A stretch of 35,296 nt of DNA from Candidatus Mediterraneibacter faecipullorum. Lineage in GTDB: Bacteria; Bacillota; Clostridia; Lachnospirales; Lachnospiraceae. The DNA lies in assembly GCA_019119675.1 (NCBI GenBank), contig DWWO01000097.1, forward strand, positions 1 to 35,296, in the 5' to 3' direction. This document shows, in pieces, positions 1 to 7,787 of this stretch (position 1 is the first letter of the stretch; every line of letters begins with the position of its first letter). Made by a program: the position numbers and the translations under genes. Under the pieces are notes generated by a model that worked only from the letters and a program-made list of their open reading frames with translations, made no database searches and had not been told where the DNA came from.

Positions 1-318
1 GTATCTCAGGAGTTCATGGATCATGAGAAAGAGATTCTTCTTGCTCAGGCTAAGAAAGAAAATCCGGAGAAGCCGGACAATATCATTGAGAAGATGATCA
101 TCGGACGTCTCAACAAAGAGATGAAAGAAATCTGCCTGCTCGATCAGGTATATGTTCAGGACAGCGACCTTACTGTTGCAAAATATGTTGATAAGGTAGC
201 GAAAGAGAACAATGCAAAAGTAACAGTTACGAAGTTTATCCGTTTTGAGACTGGTGAAGGTATCGAGAAGAAAGAAGAGAACTTTGCAGAAGAAGTTGCA
301 AAACAGATGGGAATGTAA
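1..318 (+). CDS. tsf: Elongation factor Ts, C-terminal part (5' truncated by window edge)
   Basis: EF-Ts is the guanine-nucleotide exchange factor that recycles EF-Tu during translation. The open frame runs in from the left edge; only the last 105 residues are present. They match the C-terminal dimerisation/EF-Tu contact region: the stretch with KPDNIIEKMIIGRLNK, then KEICLLDQVYVQD, the VTKFIRFETGEGIEKK block and a short helical tail ending in KQMGM. Family proteins are about 300 residues, so roughly two thirds lie upstream, probably next to rpsB. A strong intrinsic terminator follows about 20 bp after the stop, so the transcript ends here instead of continuing into pyrH-frr as in many bacteria. 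The call rests on sequence recognition and is secure. Confidence 0.96.
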   Translation, partial: VSQEFMDHEKEILLAQAKKENPEKPDNIIEKMIIGRLNKEMKEICLLDQVYVQDSDLTVAKYVDKVAKENNAKVTVTKFIRFETGEGIEKKEENFAEEVAKQMGM

Positions 319-338
319 TCTCATAAACTAAAAGAACT

Positions 339-387
339 TAAAAACCCCTGAAAAGCCCGTAAAATGGCTTGTTTCAGGGGTTTTTTG
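339..387 (+). terminator. Rho-independent terminator after tsf
   Basis: A 12-13 bp inverted repeat (AAAACCCCTGAAA at 341-353, TTTCAGGGGTTTT at 372-384) encloses an 18-nt loop and runs into a T-rich tail. It sits just after the tsf stop codon. Confidence 0.92.
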
Positions 388-440
388 CGTCCCAGGAAAA
401 AGTACGCAAAGTATCGTAAATTACCGTATTTTACGTATAA

Positions 441-580
441 ATTTGGGGGATTTTTGGGGGAAGATTTGGGGGAAAGCCTTCCCCCAAATGCCATGTGAAA
501 CTTCGCCTCTTTCTTCTGAAATGAACAGGAGTAGTTTGCGTGTCGTTTCTTTTTGGGGGATAACGCTATCCCCCAAATCT
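441..580. repeat. Double-hairpin element built from TTTGGGGGA / TCCCCCAAA words (REP/MITE-like)
   Basis: Two perfect 11-bp inverted repeats with 4-nt loops lie close together: ATTTGGGGGAA (464-474) with TTCCCCCAAAT (479-489), and TTTGGGGGATA (552-562) with TATCCCCCAAA (567-577). Further single copies of the GGGGGA word occur at 445-450 and 456-461, giving three G5 runs within 28 nt. Neither hairpin has a T tail, so neither is a typical terminator. The paired-hairpin layout resembles REP/BIME-like or miniature mobile elements; that class is an inference. Related words (TTTGGGACACC) occur at the arg-operon repeats in this window. Confidence 0.6.
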
Positions 581-796
581 TTGGCTGCATTGGTTGATAC
601 AGACCGGATCAATGAGGCATTCCATATGATAAGAGGAATGTTCGGTATTTCCGACATGGAATGGCCGCAGGAACTTATACAGTTGGAAAAGTCGGATGAA
701 TTGCAGGAAACTTTTGTGTCGGAATTTATCTTTGATTTTTATGACGTGATTGAGGATAAGCGGTTAGAAACAGAAGAACAGGAAATTCCCGTTTAA
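521..796 (+). pseudogene. Doubtful small ORF, probably a remnant fused to the hairpin repeat
   Basis: An open frame ends at 796. Its first part is translated hairpin repeat DNA, while from about 585 on it looks protein-like and acidic (for example EWPQELIQLEKSDELQETF and EFIFDFYDVIEDKRL). I do not recognise a family. The first ATG (521) has no ribosome site; a later ATG at 626 has GAGG 10-13 bases upstream and would give a 56-residue protein. The best reading is the 3' end of a gene whose 5' part was replaced by the repeat element, but a genuine small orphan gene is possible. A short inverted repeat (ATTCCCG 785-791, CGGGAAT 801-807) overlaps the stop codon. Confidence 0.3.
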
Positions 797-831
797 CAAG
801 CGGGAATATTACATAAGCAGATCACTTTTAA

Positions 832-846
832 ATGTTGAGATAACAT
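832..846. promoter_or_regulatory. Possible operator upstream of the sugar operon promoter
   Basis: The inverted repeat ATGTT-gagat-AACAT lies about 50 bp upstream of the -35 box of the GH3 promoter. It could bind a sugar-responsive regulator, but no regulator gene is adjacent and five-base arms also arise by chance. Confidence 0.25.
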
Positions 847-894
847 GTTTATATAAAAGTTTTAAAGAGAACTTTTTCCATAATTATTAAAGTA

Positions 895-923
895 TTGCTT
901 GATGAAAAAAGATAACCTATAAT
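895..923 (+). promoter_or_regulatory. Sigma-A promoter of the GH3-GH51 operon
   Basis: TTGCTT (895-900) and a perfect TATAAT (918-923) are separated by 17 bp, upstream of the first gene of the operon. The predicted start site near 930 leaves a leader of about 35 nt carrying the GGAGG ribosome site at 953-957. Confidence 0.75.
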
Positions 924-964
924 TAGGTGGCGTAAAAGAATAATACATAGGCGGAGGTTAAAGG

Positions 965-3067
965 ATGGACAGAAAAGAAGCCAGGAGAAAAGCACAGGAA
1001 CTGGTTATGAAAATGACTATAGAGGAGAAGGCTTCTCAGCTCAGATACGATTCACCAGGTATTTCCAGGCTTGGGATTCCGGAATACAATTGGTGGAATG
1101 AAGGGTTACATGGAGTTGCGAGAGCGGGAATTGCAACAGTTTTTCCGCAGGCAATTGGAATGGCCGCCTCATTTGATGAAGATATGGTTCGAAAAATAGG
1201 AGATATTATTGCAGAAGAAGGCAGGGCAAAATATAATGCGGCTTCTAAACAAGATGACAGAGATATCTACAAAGGACTTACTTTCTGGGCTCCAAATGTA
1301 AATATCTTTCGCGACCCCCGCTGGGGCAGAGGGCACGAGACATATGGAGAGGATCCTTGCCTTACGGCTACTTTAGGCAAAGCCTATGTGGAAGGGCTTC
1401 AGGGAAATGGTGAGACGATGAAAGCGGCTGCCTGCGCGAAACATTTTGCAGTTCATTCCGGTCCAGAGGCATTACGTCATGAGTTTAATGCCGAAGTATC
1501 TCAAAAGGATATGGAAGAGACATATCTTCCAGCTTTCAAAGCTCTTGTAGAGGATGCGCATGTGGAAGCTGTTATGGGAGCCTATAATTGTGTCAATGGT
1601 GAACCCTGTTGTGGCAGTAAGACACTTATAAGAAATAAACTTCGGGGTGAGTGGAATTTTGAAGGGCATTTTGTTTCTGATTGCTGGGCAATAAGGGATT
1701 TTCATGAAAACCATATGGTTACGGGTACGCCAATGCAGTCTGCAGCAATGGCATTGAATGCAGGGTGTGATTTGAACTGTGGAAATACATATCTTCATAT
1801 CCTTAATGCTTATCATCATGGCATGGTTACAGAGGAAGCTATTACGGAGGCGGCAGTCCGTCTTTTTACAACCCGTTTTATGCTGGGACTTTTTGATGGA
1901 AGTGAGTATGACAAAATACCATATTCTAAAGTGGAATGTAGCGAACATCTTTTGATAGCACACAAGGCAGCGTTAGAAAGCATTGTGCTTTTGAAAAACG
2001 AGAATGGAATTCTTCCGTTGAAAGAGAATGAGATAAAAACATTAGGCATTATCGGACCTAATGCAGACAGCAGGGCAGCTCTGATCGGGAATTATCACGG
2101 AACATCATCAGAATATGTAACTGTATTGGAAGGAGTCAGAAGATATGTGGGTGATGAGATAAGGATTATTTACTCACAGGGATGTGATCTTTTCAAAAAT
2201 AAAACAGAACCTCTTGCCCAGGATATGGATCGCTTATCAGAAGCTGTAACTGTAGCACAAAATAGTGACGTGATTATCCTGTGTCTTGGCCTGGATGAGA
2301 CTCTGGAAGGTGAAGAAGGAGATACAGGAAATAGCTATGCGTCCGGTGATAAGGAAGATCTTCAACTCCCGTTGTGCCAGCGTAGATTGATGGAAGTGGT
2401 GGCGCAGACTGGAAAACCGGTGATTTTATGTATGATGGCAGGGAGTGACATAGATTTGAGTTTTGCACAGAAACATTTTGAGGGAATTCTTCAACTCTGG
2501 TATCCAGGTGCCCGTGGAGGAAATGCTGTTGCGGAAATCCTGTTCGGAAAAGAATCTCCTTCAGGAAAACTGCCTGTTACTTTTTATGAAACTTTGAGCG
2601 AACTGCCTTCGTTTGAAGATTATTCCATGAGTGGAAGAACATACCGGTATATGAAAGGGAAGGCTCAGTATCCTTTCGGGTACGGACTAACTTATGGAAA
2701 GGCGGAAGTCCGCTCAGTAGAAGTGGTGGAAACAGAAACAGGAGCAAATGTTTTCGTGAAGGTGGAAAATACGGGCGAAAGAGATATTTGTGAGGTATTG
2801 CAGATCTATATCAAGTGTGAGAATTCAATTTATGCGGTTCCGAACCCGCAGTTATGCGGGTTCTGCAGAGTAAAACTTTACAAGGAAGAAAGAAAAACCC
2901 TTCAGGTACATATTCCTGGGGAAGCATTTACTGTTGTGGATGAAGAAGGACGTCATATTGCAGGGGGAAAGCATTATATAATCTATGCCGGTTTCTCTCA
3001 GCCTGATGCGAAAAGCGAGGAACTTACGGGTATGAGTCCTGTTAAGGTGGAGTTTAGAAAAAGGTAG
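965..3067 (+). CDS. Glycoside hydrolase family 3 enzyme (beta-xylosidase/beta-glucosidase type)
   Basis: GH3 enzymes release terminal beta-linked sugars from oligosaccharides by a retaining mechanism. The 700-residue protein has an N-terminal TIM barrel (about 15-300) with NWWNEGLHGVAR, the FRDPRWGRGHETYGEDP block and KHFAVHSGPE, and the nucleophile motif FVSDCW with Asp239. The alpha/beta sandwich (about 340-560) carries LGLDETLEGEEGD, where family acid/base glutamates lie. A fibronectin-III-like tail follows (about 600-700). There is no signal peptide, so it acts in the cytoplasm on imported oligosaccharides. GGAGG at 953-957 supports this start. Co-transcription with a GH51 arabinofuranosidase favours xylo-oligosaccharides or arabinoxylan fragments as substrate, but this is inferred from context; beta-glucosidase activity cannot be excluded. 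Confidence 0.9.
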   Translation: MDRKEARRKAQELVMKMTIEEKASQLRYDSPGISRLGIPEYNWWNEGLHGVARAGIATVFPQAIGMAASFDEDMVRKIGDIIAEEGRAKYNAASKQDDRDIYKGLTFWAPNVNIFRDPRWGRGHETYGEDPCLTATLGKAYVEGLQGNGETMKAAACAKHFAVHSGPEALRHEFNAEVSQKDMEETYLPAFKALVEDAHVEAVMGAYNCVNGEPCCGSKTLIRNKLRGEWNFEGHFVSDCWAIRDFHENHMVTGTPMQSAAMALNAGCDLNCGNTYLHILNAYHHGMVTEEAITEAAVRLFTTRFMLGLFDGSEYDKIPYSKVECSEHLLIAHKAALESIVLLKNENGILPLKENEIKTLGIIGPNADSRAALIGNYHGTSSEYVTVLEGVRRYVGDEIRIIYSQGCDLFKNKTEPLAQDMDRLSEAVTVAQNSDVIILCLGLDETLEGEEGDTGNSYASGDKEDLQLPLCQRRLMEVVAQTGKPVILCMMAGSDIDLSFAQKHFEGILQLWYPGARGGNAVAEILFGKESPSGKLPVTFYETLSELPSFEDYSMSGRTYRYMKGKAQYPFGYGLTYGKAEVRSVEVVETETGANVFVKVENTGERDICEVLQIYIKCENSIYAVPNPQLCGFCRVKLYKEERKTLQVHIPGEAFTVVDEEGRHIAGGKHYIIYAGFSQPDAKSEELTGMSPVKVEFRKR

Positions 3068-3092
3068 ACTGAACTTAAGGATGGAGAAAGCT

Positions 3093-3728
3093 ATGAAGAT
3101 TAATTTGGACAGTCCTGTTATTGTTTTTTTAACTACAGTTGCAGATTTTATGATATTAAATATTCTGTTCATTTTATGCTGTGCGCCGGTCATTACGATC
3201 GGCCCGGCAGTCAGTGCCCTTTACACGATTACTATGCGCGAGGCAAGACATGAGGGTGGATATATATTCAAACCTTTTTTCAAAGCATTTAAAAATAATT
3301 TCAAGCAGGCGTTTCTCTTATCCATCTTGTATTTAATAATCGGAGCAATTTTTGTTTTTGGAGTGAAGTTTTGGATAGAAAAGCCGGAATTTTCAACGGT
3401 CAATCAGGTGATTCTCGTGATTACGGGAGTATTTGCAGTTATTTTTATTTTTTCACTTTTTTATGTATTTGCTTTAATAGCCAGATTCGATAATACTATT
3501 TTTAAAACTGCGAAAAATGCAGTGATTCTGGCTGTTTTTAATCTGAGAGAGACAATTTTGCTGACTCTGATCCATGTAATTGTAATTGTGCTTATGATTT
3601 TTACAAAAGGTATTTGGATTTTTATGATGGTTGGCGGATTTTCAGTCTGTGCATATATAAATTCACTGCTTTTTATAAGAGTATTCCGGCAATATGAAAA
3701 GATAGAAGGAGGAAATCAGGATGACTAA
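3093..3728 (+). CDS. DUF624 / YesL-family membrane protein
   Basis: This integral membrane protein has about five hydrophobic helices. The family signature near the N-terminus is visible: a first helix ([19 protein letters not shown]), then [16 protein letters not shown], followed by a cytoplasmic stretch with [13 protein letters not shown]. YesL/DUF624 proteins recur beside carbohydrate uptake and glycosidase genes in Firmicutes; their biochemical role is not established. ATG 3093 is preferred over ATG 3081 because GGAG at 3083-3086 is well spaced from it, giving 211 residues. The 3' end overlaps the next gene by 8 bp, implying translational coupling with the arabinofuranosidase. No sugar transporter gene is adjacent, so the partner permease must lie elsewhere. 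Confidence 0.85.
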   Translation: MKINLDSPVIVFLTTVADFMILNILFILCCAPVITIGPAVSALYTITMREARHEGGYIFKPFFKAFKNNFKQAFLLSILYLIIGAIFVFGVKFWIEKPEFSTVNQVILVITGVFAVIFIFSLFYVFALIARFDNTIFKTAKNAVILAVFNLRETILLTLIHVIVIVLMIFTKGIWIFMMVGGFSVCAYINSLLFIRVFRQYEKIEGGNQDD

Positions 3729-5223
3729 AATGGTAATCAATCCGAACAGGAAACTGAGCAGGATTAACAGACAAATATACGGTCATTTTTCTGAACATCT
3801 AGGAAGATGTATTTATGAAGGAATTTATGTGGGGAAAAATTCACCTATTGAAAATGTGAATGGAATGAGATCTGATGTAGTTGAAGCGTTGAAAGAGATT
3901 CGAGTTCCAGTGCTGCGTTGGCCTGGAGGATGTTTTGCAGATGAGTATCACTGGATGGACGGAATAGGTCCTGTGGGTTCACGCAAAAAGATGATTAATA
4001 CAAATTGGGGAGGCGTGGTGGAAGACAACAGTTTCGGAACACACGAATATTTTGAGCTCTGCCGTCAGCTCGGCTGCCAAACGTATATTAACGGGAATTT
4101 GGGAAGTGGAACAGTTCGTGAAATGTCTGAGTGGATAGAATATATGACATTTGATGGAATATCCCCTATGTCCGAACTGAGAGGAAAGAATGGTCAGCAG
4201 GCTCCATGGAAAGTTGATTATTTTGGAATCGGAAATGAAAACTGGGGATGCGGGGGAAACATGAACCCAGATTATTATGCAAATGAGTATCGGAGATATC
4301 AGACTTTTGTTCGTGACTATAACAATGAACATCATATTCAAAAGATTTGCTGCGGAGCACCACACGAAGATTATGAGTGGACGAAAGAGGTACTGGCAAC
4401 CTGTTTCCGTAGAACTTACGAAGAACAGCATGGATTTATGGATGGACTTTCCCTCCACTATTATGTATATCCAGAGGGGATTGAAATCAAAGGAAGCTCA
4501 ACGGAGTTTGATGAAAATGTCTGGTATAAGACGTTGAATAAGGCGGTGTATATGGATGAACTTATTCGCAGACATGGTAAGATTATGGATGAATATGATC
4601 CTCTGAAAAAAATAGGCATGATTGTAGATGAATGGGGAACGTGGTATACATGTGAGCCGGGTACAAATCCGGGATTCCTTTATCAGCAGAATACGATGCG
4701 TGATGCACTTGTAGCGGGGATCACATTGAATATATTTAATAAACACAGCGATCGTGTGAAGATGGCAAATCTTGCACAGATTGTTAACGTACTCCAGGCT
4801 GTTCTGCTTACTGAGGGGGATAAAATGATTAAGACGCCTACATATCATGTCTTTGACATCTATAAAGAACATCAGGATTCGAATCTTGTGGAGAGCAGTA
4901 TTGAGATAGAGATGATTGGGGTGGAAGAAAAGTGGAAGGTACCGAATCTGACAGAATCTGTCTCAGAAACAGCGGATGGAACACTCCATCTTACTATAAC
5001 AAATCTTTCTGTCGATCAAAGTTTTGATATAGATACTACGATTATTGATAGAAGTGTAAAAACAGTAAAAGGAGAAATTGTTACGGAGGAAATACACGCA
5101 AAAAATACTTTTGAAGAACCGGAGTGTGTTACAGTAAAAAAATATGATGGAACACAGATTACGGAAAAGGGAATTCGGTTTACGATTCCGGCGTGCAGTG
5201 TCCTGCATCTGGAAGTGAGGTAG
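3721..5223 (+). CDS. abfA: Alpha-L-arabinofuranosidase, glycoside hydrolase family 51
   Basis: The enzyme removes terminal alpha-L-arabinofuranosyl groups from arabinoxylan and arabinan oligosaccharides. The 500-residue protein shows the family layout: an opening [20 protein letters not shown] strand, [17 protein letters not shown], then the acid/base in [11 protein letters not shown] (Glu173), SLHYYV, and the nucleophile in IVDEWGTWY (Glu304), with a C-terminal beta-sandwich. Length is normal for GH51. There is no signal peptide, so it is intracellular. The ribosome site (GAAGGAGG, near 3706-3713) lies inside the end of the DUF624 gene. Together with the GH3 enzyme it forms a debranching and trimming pair for imported oligosaccharides. 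The GH51 assignment is secure; the exact substrate is inferred. Confidence 0.94.
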   Translation: MTKMVINPNRKLSRINRQIYGHFSEHLGRCIYEGIYVGKNSPIENVNGMRSDVVEALKEIRVPVLRWPGGCFADEYHWMDGIGPVGSRKKMINTNWGGVVEDNSFGTHEYFELCRQLGCQTYINGNLGSGTVREMSEWIEYMTFDGISPMSELRGKNGQQAPWKVDYFGIGNENWGCGGNMNPDYYANEYRRYQTFVRDYNNEHHIQKICCGAPHEDYEWTKEVLATCFRRTYEEQHGFMDGLSLHYYVYPEGIEIKGSSTEFDENVWYKTLNKAVYMDELIRRHGKIMDEYDPLKKIGMIVDEWGTWYTCEPGTNPGFLYQQNTMRDALVAGITLNIFNKHSDRVKMANLAQIVNVLQAVLLTEGDKMIKTPTYHVFDIYKEHQDSNLVESSIEIEMIGVEEKWKVPNLTESVSETADGTLHLTITNLSVDQSFDIDTTIIDRSVKTVKGEIVTEEIHAKNTFEEPECVTVKKYDGTQITEKGIRFTIPACSVLHLEVR

Positions 5224-5224
5224 A

Positions 5225-5494
5225 ATGGTTGTGGGGAGTGAGCAACATCGATTATGCAGAAAATGTCTATTAAAAGATATGTCTGAAAAAGAATTTTTTC
5301 ACAATATGTATCGCTATATTTCCAATCTTCCAGAAGATGATAAAGTTTCCAATTCGGAATATGAGCGCAGATTGAAAAAATGCGGAGAATGTACGAATTT
5401 GTTGAATGGTATATGTAGGATCTGCGGATGCTTTGTTGAGATGCGTGCAGCCATAGCTGTTAAACATTGTCCTAACAGTGTTCCTAAATGGTAG
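5225..5494 (+). CDS. DUF6171-like small cysteine-rich protein
   Basis: This 89-residue protein starts one base after the GH51 stop codon, so it is the last gene of the operon. It has seven cysteines in CxxC-like pairs: CRKC near the N-terminus, CGEC near residue 52, CRICGC near 65, and a final Cys in HCP. The pattern resembles the small DUF6171 proteins of Lachnospiraceae and suggests a structural zinc or iron site. Function is unknown. Apart from operon position there is no link to sugar metabolism. Codon use and A+T richness match the preceding genes. Confidence 0.65.
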   Translation: MVVGSEQHRLCRKCLLKDMSEKEFFHNMYRYISNLPEDDKVSNSEYERRLKKCGECTNLLNGICRICGCFVEMRAAIAVKHCPNSVPKW

Positions 5495-5558
5495 AATTTT
5501 CTACAAGTATAAAATAGGGTGAAATCCTCTAGTCTTACATGTCTTGAAAATAGTAAAA

Positions 5559-5603
5559 ACAAAATAGGAGTGGATGTAAAAATTACTCTACTCCTATTTT
5601 TTT
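5559..5603 (+). terminator. Terminator of the GH3-GH51 operon
   Basis: AAAATAGGAGT (5561-5571) pairs with ACTCCTATTTT (5590-5600), and the distal arm continues in a T run. It closes the sugar operon. Confidence 0.88.
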
Positions 5604-5617
5604 ACTTCTAGAAAAAA

Positions 5618-5632
5618 AGTGACAATGTCACT
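5618..5632. promoter_or_regulatory. 15-bp perfect palindrome upstream of the CcdA-TlpA gene
   Basis: AGTGACA-A-TGTCACT is a perfect dyad about 120 bp before the preferred start of the CcdA-TlpA gene. It resembles an operator for a dimeric repressor. No well-matched -35/-10 pair was found around it, so the role is open. Confidence 0.35.
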
Positions 5633-5749
5633 GTTAGTCCGGCCGAAAATATGGTATTCTCTCTTTACCTGACAGTTATAAGAGACACCTCACCGGGGGG
5701 ATATCATATACAGTGCAGGAATAAACGAAAACAGGAGATTATAATTGAT

Positions 5750-7108
5750 ATGGGATTTACGATAGAGACAGGAATATCCGCAATCACGGTATTTGTACAG
5801 GGACTGCTCAGTTTTTTCTCGCCCTGCGTACTCCCTCTTGTACCGCTTTATCTGGGCTATCTTTCAGGAGGACTGAATTTCGGGCTGAATGGAACGGAAA
5901 AAGAGGAAGCCGGCGCATTGGCAGCAACTGCAAAGATTAAACTGTTTGTCCGGGTCCTGTTTTTTACTCTGGGGATCAGCGGAGCCTTTTTCGTCCTCGG
6001 TCTGGGAGCATCGGCGGCAGGCAGCTTTTTCGGCGAACACAGGATGCTTTTGGCGAGGATCGGCGGTGTGCTGATCATACTGTTCGGATTGTATCAGCTT
6101 GGTGTGTTCGGAAATTCTTCCGTACTCGGAAAAGAACACCGCATTCCGCTGCGCCTTGAAAAGATGACCATGTCTCCGGTCACTGCATTGATCATGGGAT
6201 TCGCGTTTAGTTTTGCGTGGACGCCGTGCGTCGGACCGGCGCTTACGAGTGTGCTTCTGATGGCGGGAAGCGCAAAGACGGGAGCGCTCGGCTTCCTTCT
6301 GATCGGAGTATATACGCTCGGCTTTATCCTTCCTTTTCTGGCAGCAGGGATATTTACGGCGCAGCTGCTGGGATTTTTCCGCAGACATATGAAGGCGGTC
6401 CGCTATACCGTCAAAATCGGCGGCGTGCTGATGATCCTTATGGGTGCTCTTATGTTTACGGGAAAGATGAATGACATCACAGGATATCTTTCTACGGTAC
6501 AGTCCGGTACGGTTCAGGAGACAGAAGAGGATGATAGCGCCGTAGATGAAGGCAGACGGGCTGAGACAGAAGCAGATGAACAGGAAAACACAAGTTCCGA
6601 TAACAGCGAAGATGGGGAAACACAGGAAAACGAGGAAGAGTCAGAGCAGCAGCTGACGCCTGCTCCGCTGGCGGACCTTGAACTTACGGATCAGTTTGGG
6701 AATACACATATGCTTTCCGATTATAAAGGGAAAGTGATCTTTCTGAACTTTTGGGCGACCTGGTGCGGTCCATGCCGCAATGAGATGCCGGATATCCAGA
6801 AACTTTATGAAGAGTATTCGGCGCAGGGGGAGGATGCAGAGGTTGTTATACTTGGGATTGCAGGGCCGGGGATCGGACAGGAAGGTTCCGCGGAGGAGAT
6901 TGCTGATTTTATGGAAGAAAACGGATACACATACCCGGTGCTCATGGATGAGGGCGGGGAAATGTTCACCCGGTATGGGATTTCGGCGTTCCCGACCACG
7001 TTTATGATCGATAAGGACGGAAATGTGTATGGCTATGTCCCGGGACAGATGACAGAGGATATTATGAGAAGCATTATAGACCAGACGCTGGGAAACAGTG
7101 GGGAATAG
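5750..7108 (+). CDS. CcdA-type membrane electron carrier fused to a TlpA-like thioredoxin domain
   Basis: CcdA/DsbD-type proteins pass electrons from cytoplasmic thioredoxin across the membrane to extracytoplasmic thiol proteins. The N-terminal half (about 1-250) has six membrane helices and the two paired cysteines of the family: Cys26 in SPCVLPL and Cys160 in WTPCVGPAL. A strongly acidic linker follows (about 255-300), then a TlpA/ResA-like domain (about 305-452) with WCGPC, Cys339 and Cys342, and a cis-Pro loop (SAFPTTFMI). Donor and acceptor are thus joined in one 452-residue chain. ATG 5750 is chosen because the membrane domain starts there and AGGAG lies upstream (5733-5737, rather long spacing); an upstream in-frame start at 5651 would add 33 unconvincing residues. 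The last 76 bp overlap the convergent GrpB-family gene. Confidence 0.9.
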   Translation: MGFTIETGISAITVFVQGLLSFFSPCVLPLVPLYLGYLSGGLNFGLNGTEKEEAGALAATAKIKLFVRVLFFTLGISGAFFVLGLGASAAGSFFGEHRMLLARIGGVLIILFGLYQLGVFGNSSVLGKEHRIPLRLEKMTMSPVTALIMGFAFSFAWTPCVGPALTSVLLMAGSAKTGALGFLLIGVYTLGFILPFLAAGIFTAQLLGFFRRHMKAVRYTVKIGGVLMILMGALMFTGKMNDITGYLSTVQSGTVQETEEDDSAVDEGRRAETEADEQENTSSDNSEDGETQENEEESEQQLTPAPLADLELTDQFGNTHMLSDYKGKVIFLNFWATWCGPCRNEMPDIQKLYEEYSAQGEDAEVVILGIAGPGIGQEGSAEEIADFMEENGYTYPVLMDEGGEMFTRYGISAFPTTFMIDKDGNVYGYVPGQMTEDIMRSIIDQTLGNSGE

Positions 7109-7608
7109 ACGGCCTTTTTCTCCAATGACTTCATGTATTTTTCTTTGCCGTCACAGTAGCCGTCATTGTCAAATGGAAATTCCGCCGCCAGCTTTTTCTT
7201 CAGGGCGGCATATTCTGCCGCTGTATCCGGATGGGAGTTCAGGTAATCCCGCACGGCGATATGGCGCTGAATGTCAGTCTGATTGCTCTGCTCAAATATA
7301 TGGATATGATGCGTCCGGTTATCACCGCCTTTGGCGTAGAATCTTCTTCCGGGAATGCCGAATTCACCTCTGCATTCGTAGCCCAAGGCTTCGAATTCTT
7401 TATTGTGTGCATCGACAAGGGAGAGGTCTTTTACGACCGGCATGATATCGATGATCGGCTTGGCGGCCATACCTTTGACAGACGTACTTCCGATGTGATA
7501 GATCCCGATGCAGTTTTTGCCAAGTATCTTTTTAATCTTTTTCGCTTCTTCTTTGAACATGGCCGCCCATTCGGGACGATAGTCTATGACTTCGATTTTT
7601 CTTGCCAT
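7033..7608 (-). CDS. GrpB family protein (UPF0157, nucleotidyltransferase-like fold)
   Basis: This 191-residue protein has the family hallmarks: an N-terminal IEVIDYRPEWAAMF, then IYHIGSTSVKGMAAKPIIDIM with the GS and Asp residues typical of nucleotidyltransferase-fold proteins, RFYAKGG and THHIHIFE, and a terminal YMKSLEKKA. Its substrate is unknown. A GAGGGGG ribosome site precedes the start codon. Family members usually stop near the LEKKA motif; this one continues for about 24 residues by reading antisense through the 3' end of the CcdA-TlpA gene, which suggests loss of the original stop codon. The two genes converge and overlap by 76 bp with no terminator between them. Confidence 0.88.
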   Translation of the reverse strand: MARKIEVIDYRPEWAAMFKEEAKKIKKILGKNCIGIYHIGSTSVKGMAAKPIIDIMPVVKDLSLVDAHNKEFEALGYECRGEFGIPGRRFYAKGGDNRTHHIHIFEQSNQTDIQRHIAVRDYLNSHPDTAAEYAALKKKLAAEFPFDNDGYCDGKEKYMKSLEKKAVYSPLFPSVWSIMLLIISSVICPGT

Positions 7609-7705
7609 GATTTCCCCCTCTCTACAGATGAAGCGCTGCAGGTGTCATTTAGTAATTTAGTGTTCTTACAAGGTGAGTATAACACATCAGGCGACTTTTT
7701 CATAC

Positions 7706-7734
7706 TTTTTCGGGAGGGAGAATCGTGCTATAAT
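7706..7734 (+). promoter_or_regulatory. Extended -10 promoter of the DNA glycosylase gene
   Basis: TGCTATAAT (7726-7734) is a perfect extended -10 element. The -35 region (7706-7711, TTTTTC) is poor, as is common with extended -10 promoters. It lies in the gap between the divergent GrpB and glycosylase genes. Confidence 0.6.
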
Positions 7735-7787
7735 AATCACGTTAAACGCAGGAATTATAGATAGTACGATAGAAAGTGGAAGGCAGC

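Noticed and set aside
445-472. Stable G-quadruplex
   Set aside because: Only three G5 runs are close together; the fourth is more than 80 bp away, so a standard intramolecular quadruplex is not supported.
7231-7764. Plus-strand frames opposite the GrpB-family gene
   Set aside because: The minus strand codes for a recognisable family protein with a strong ribosome site; the plus frames have none.
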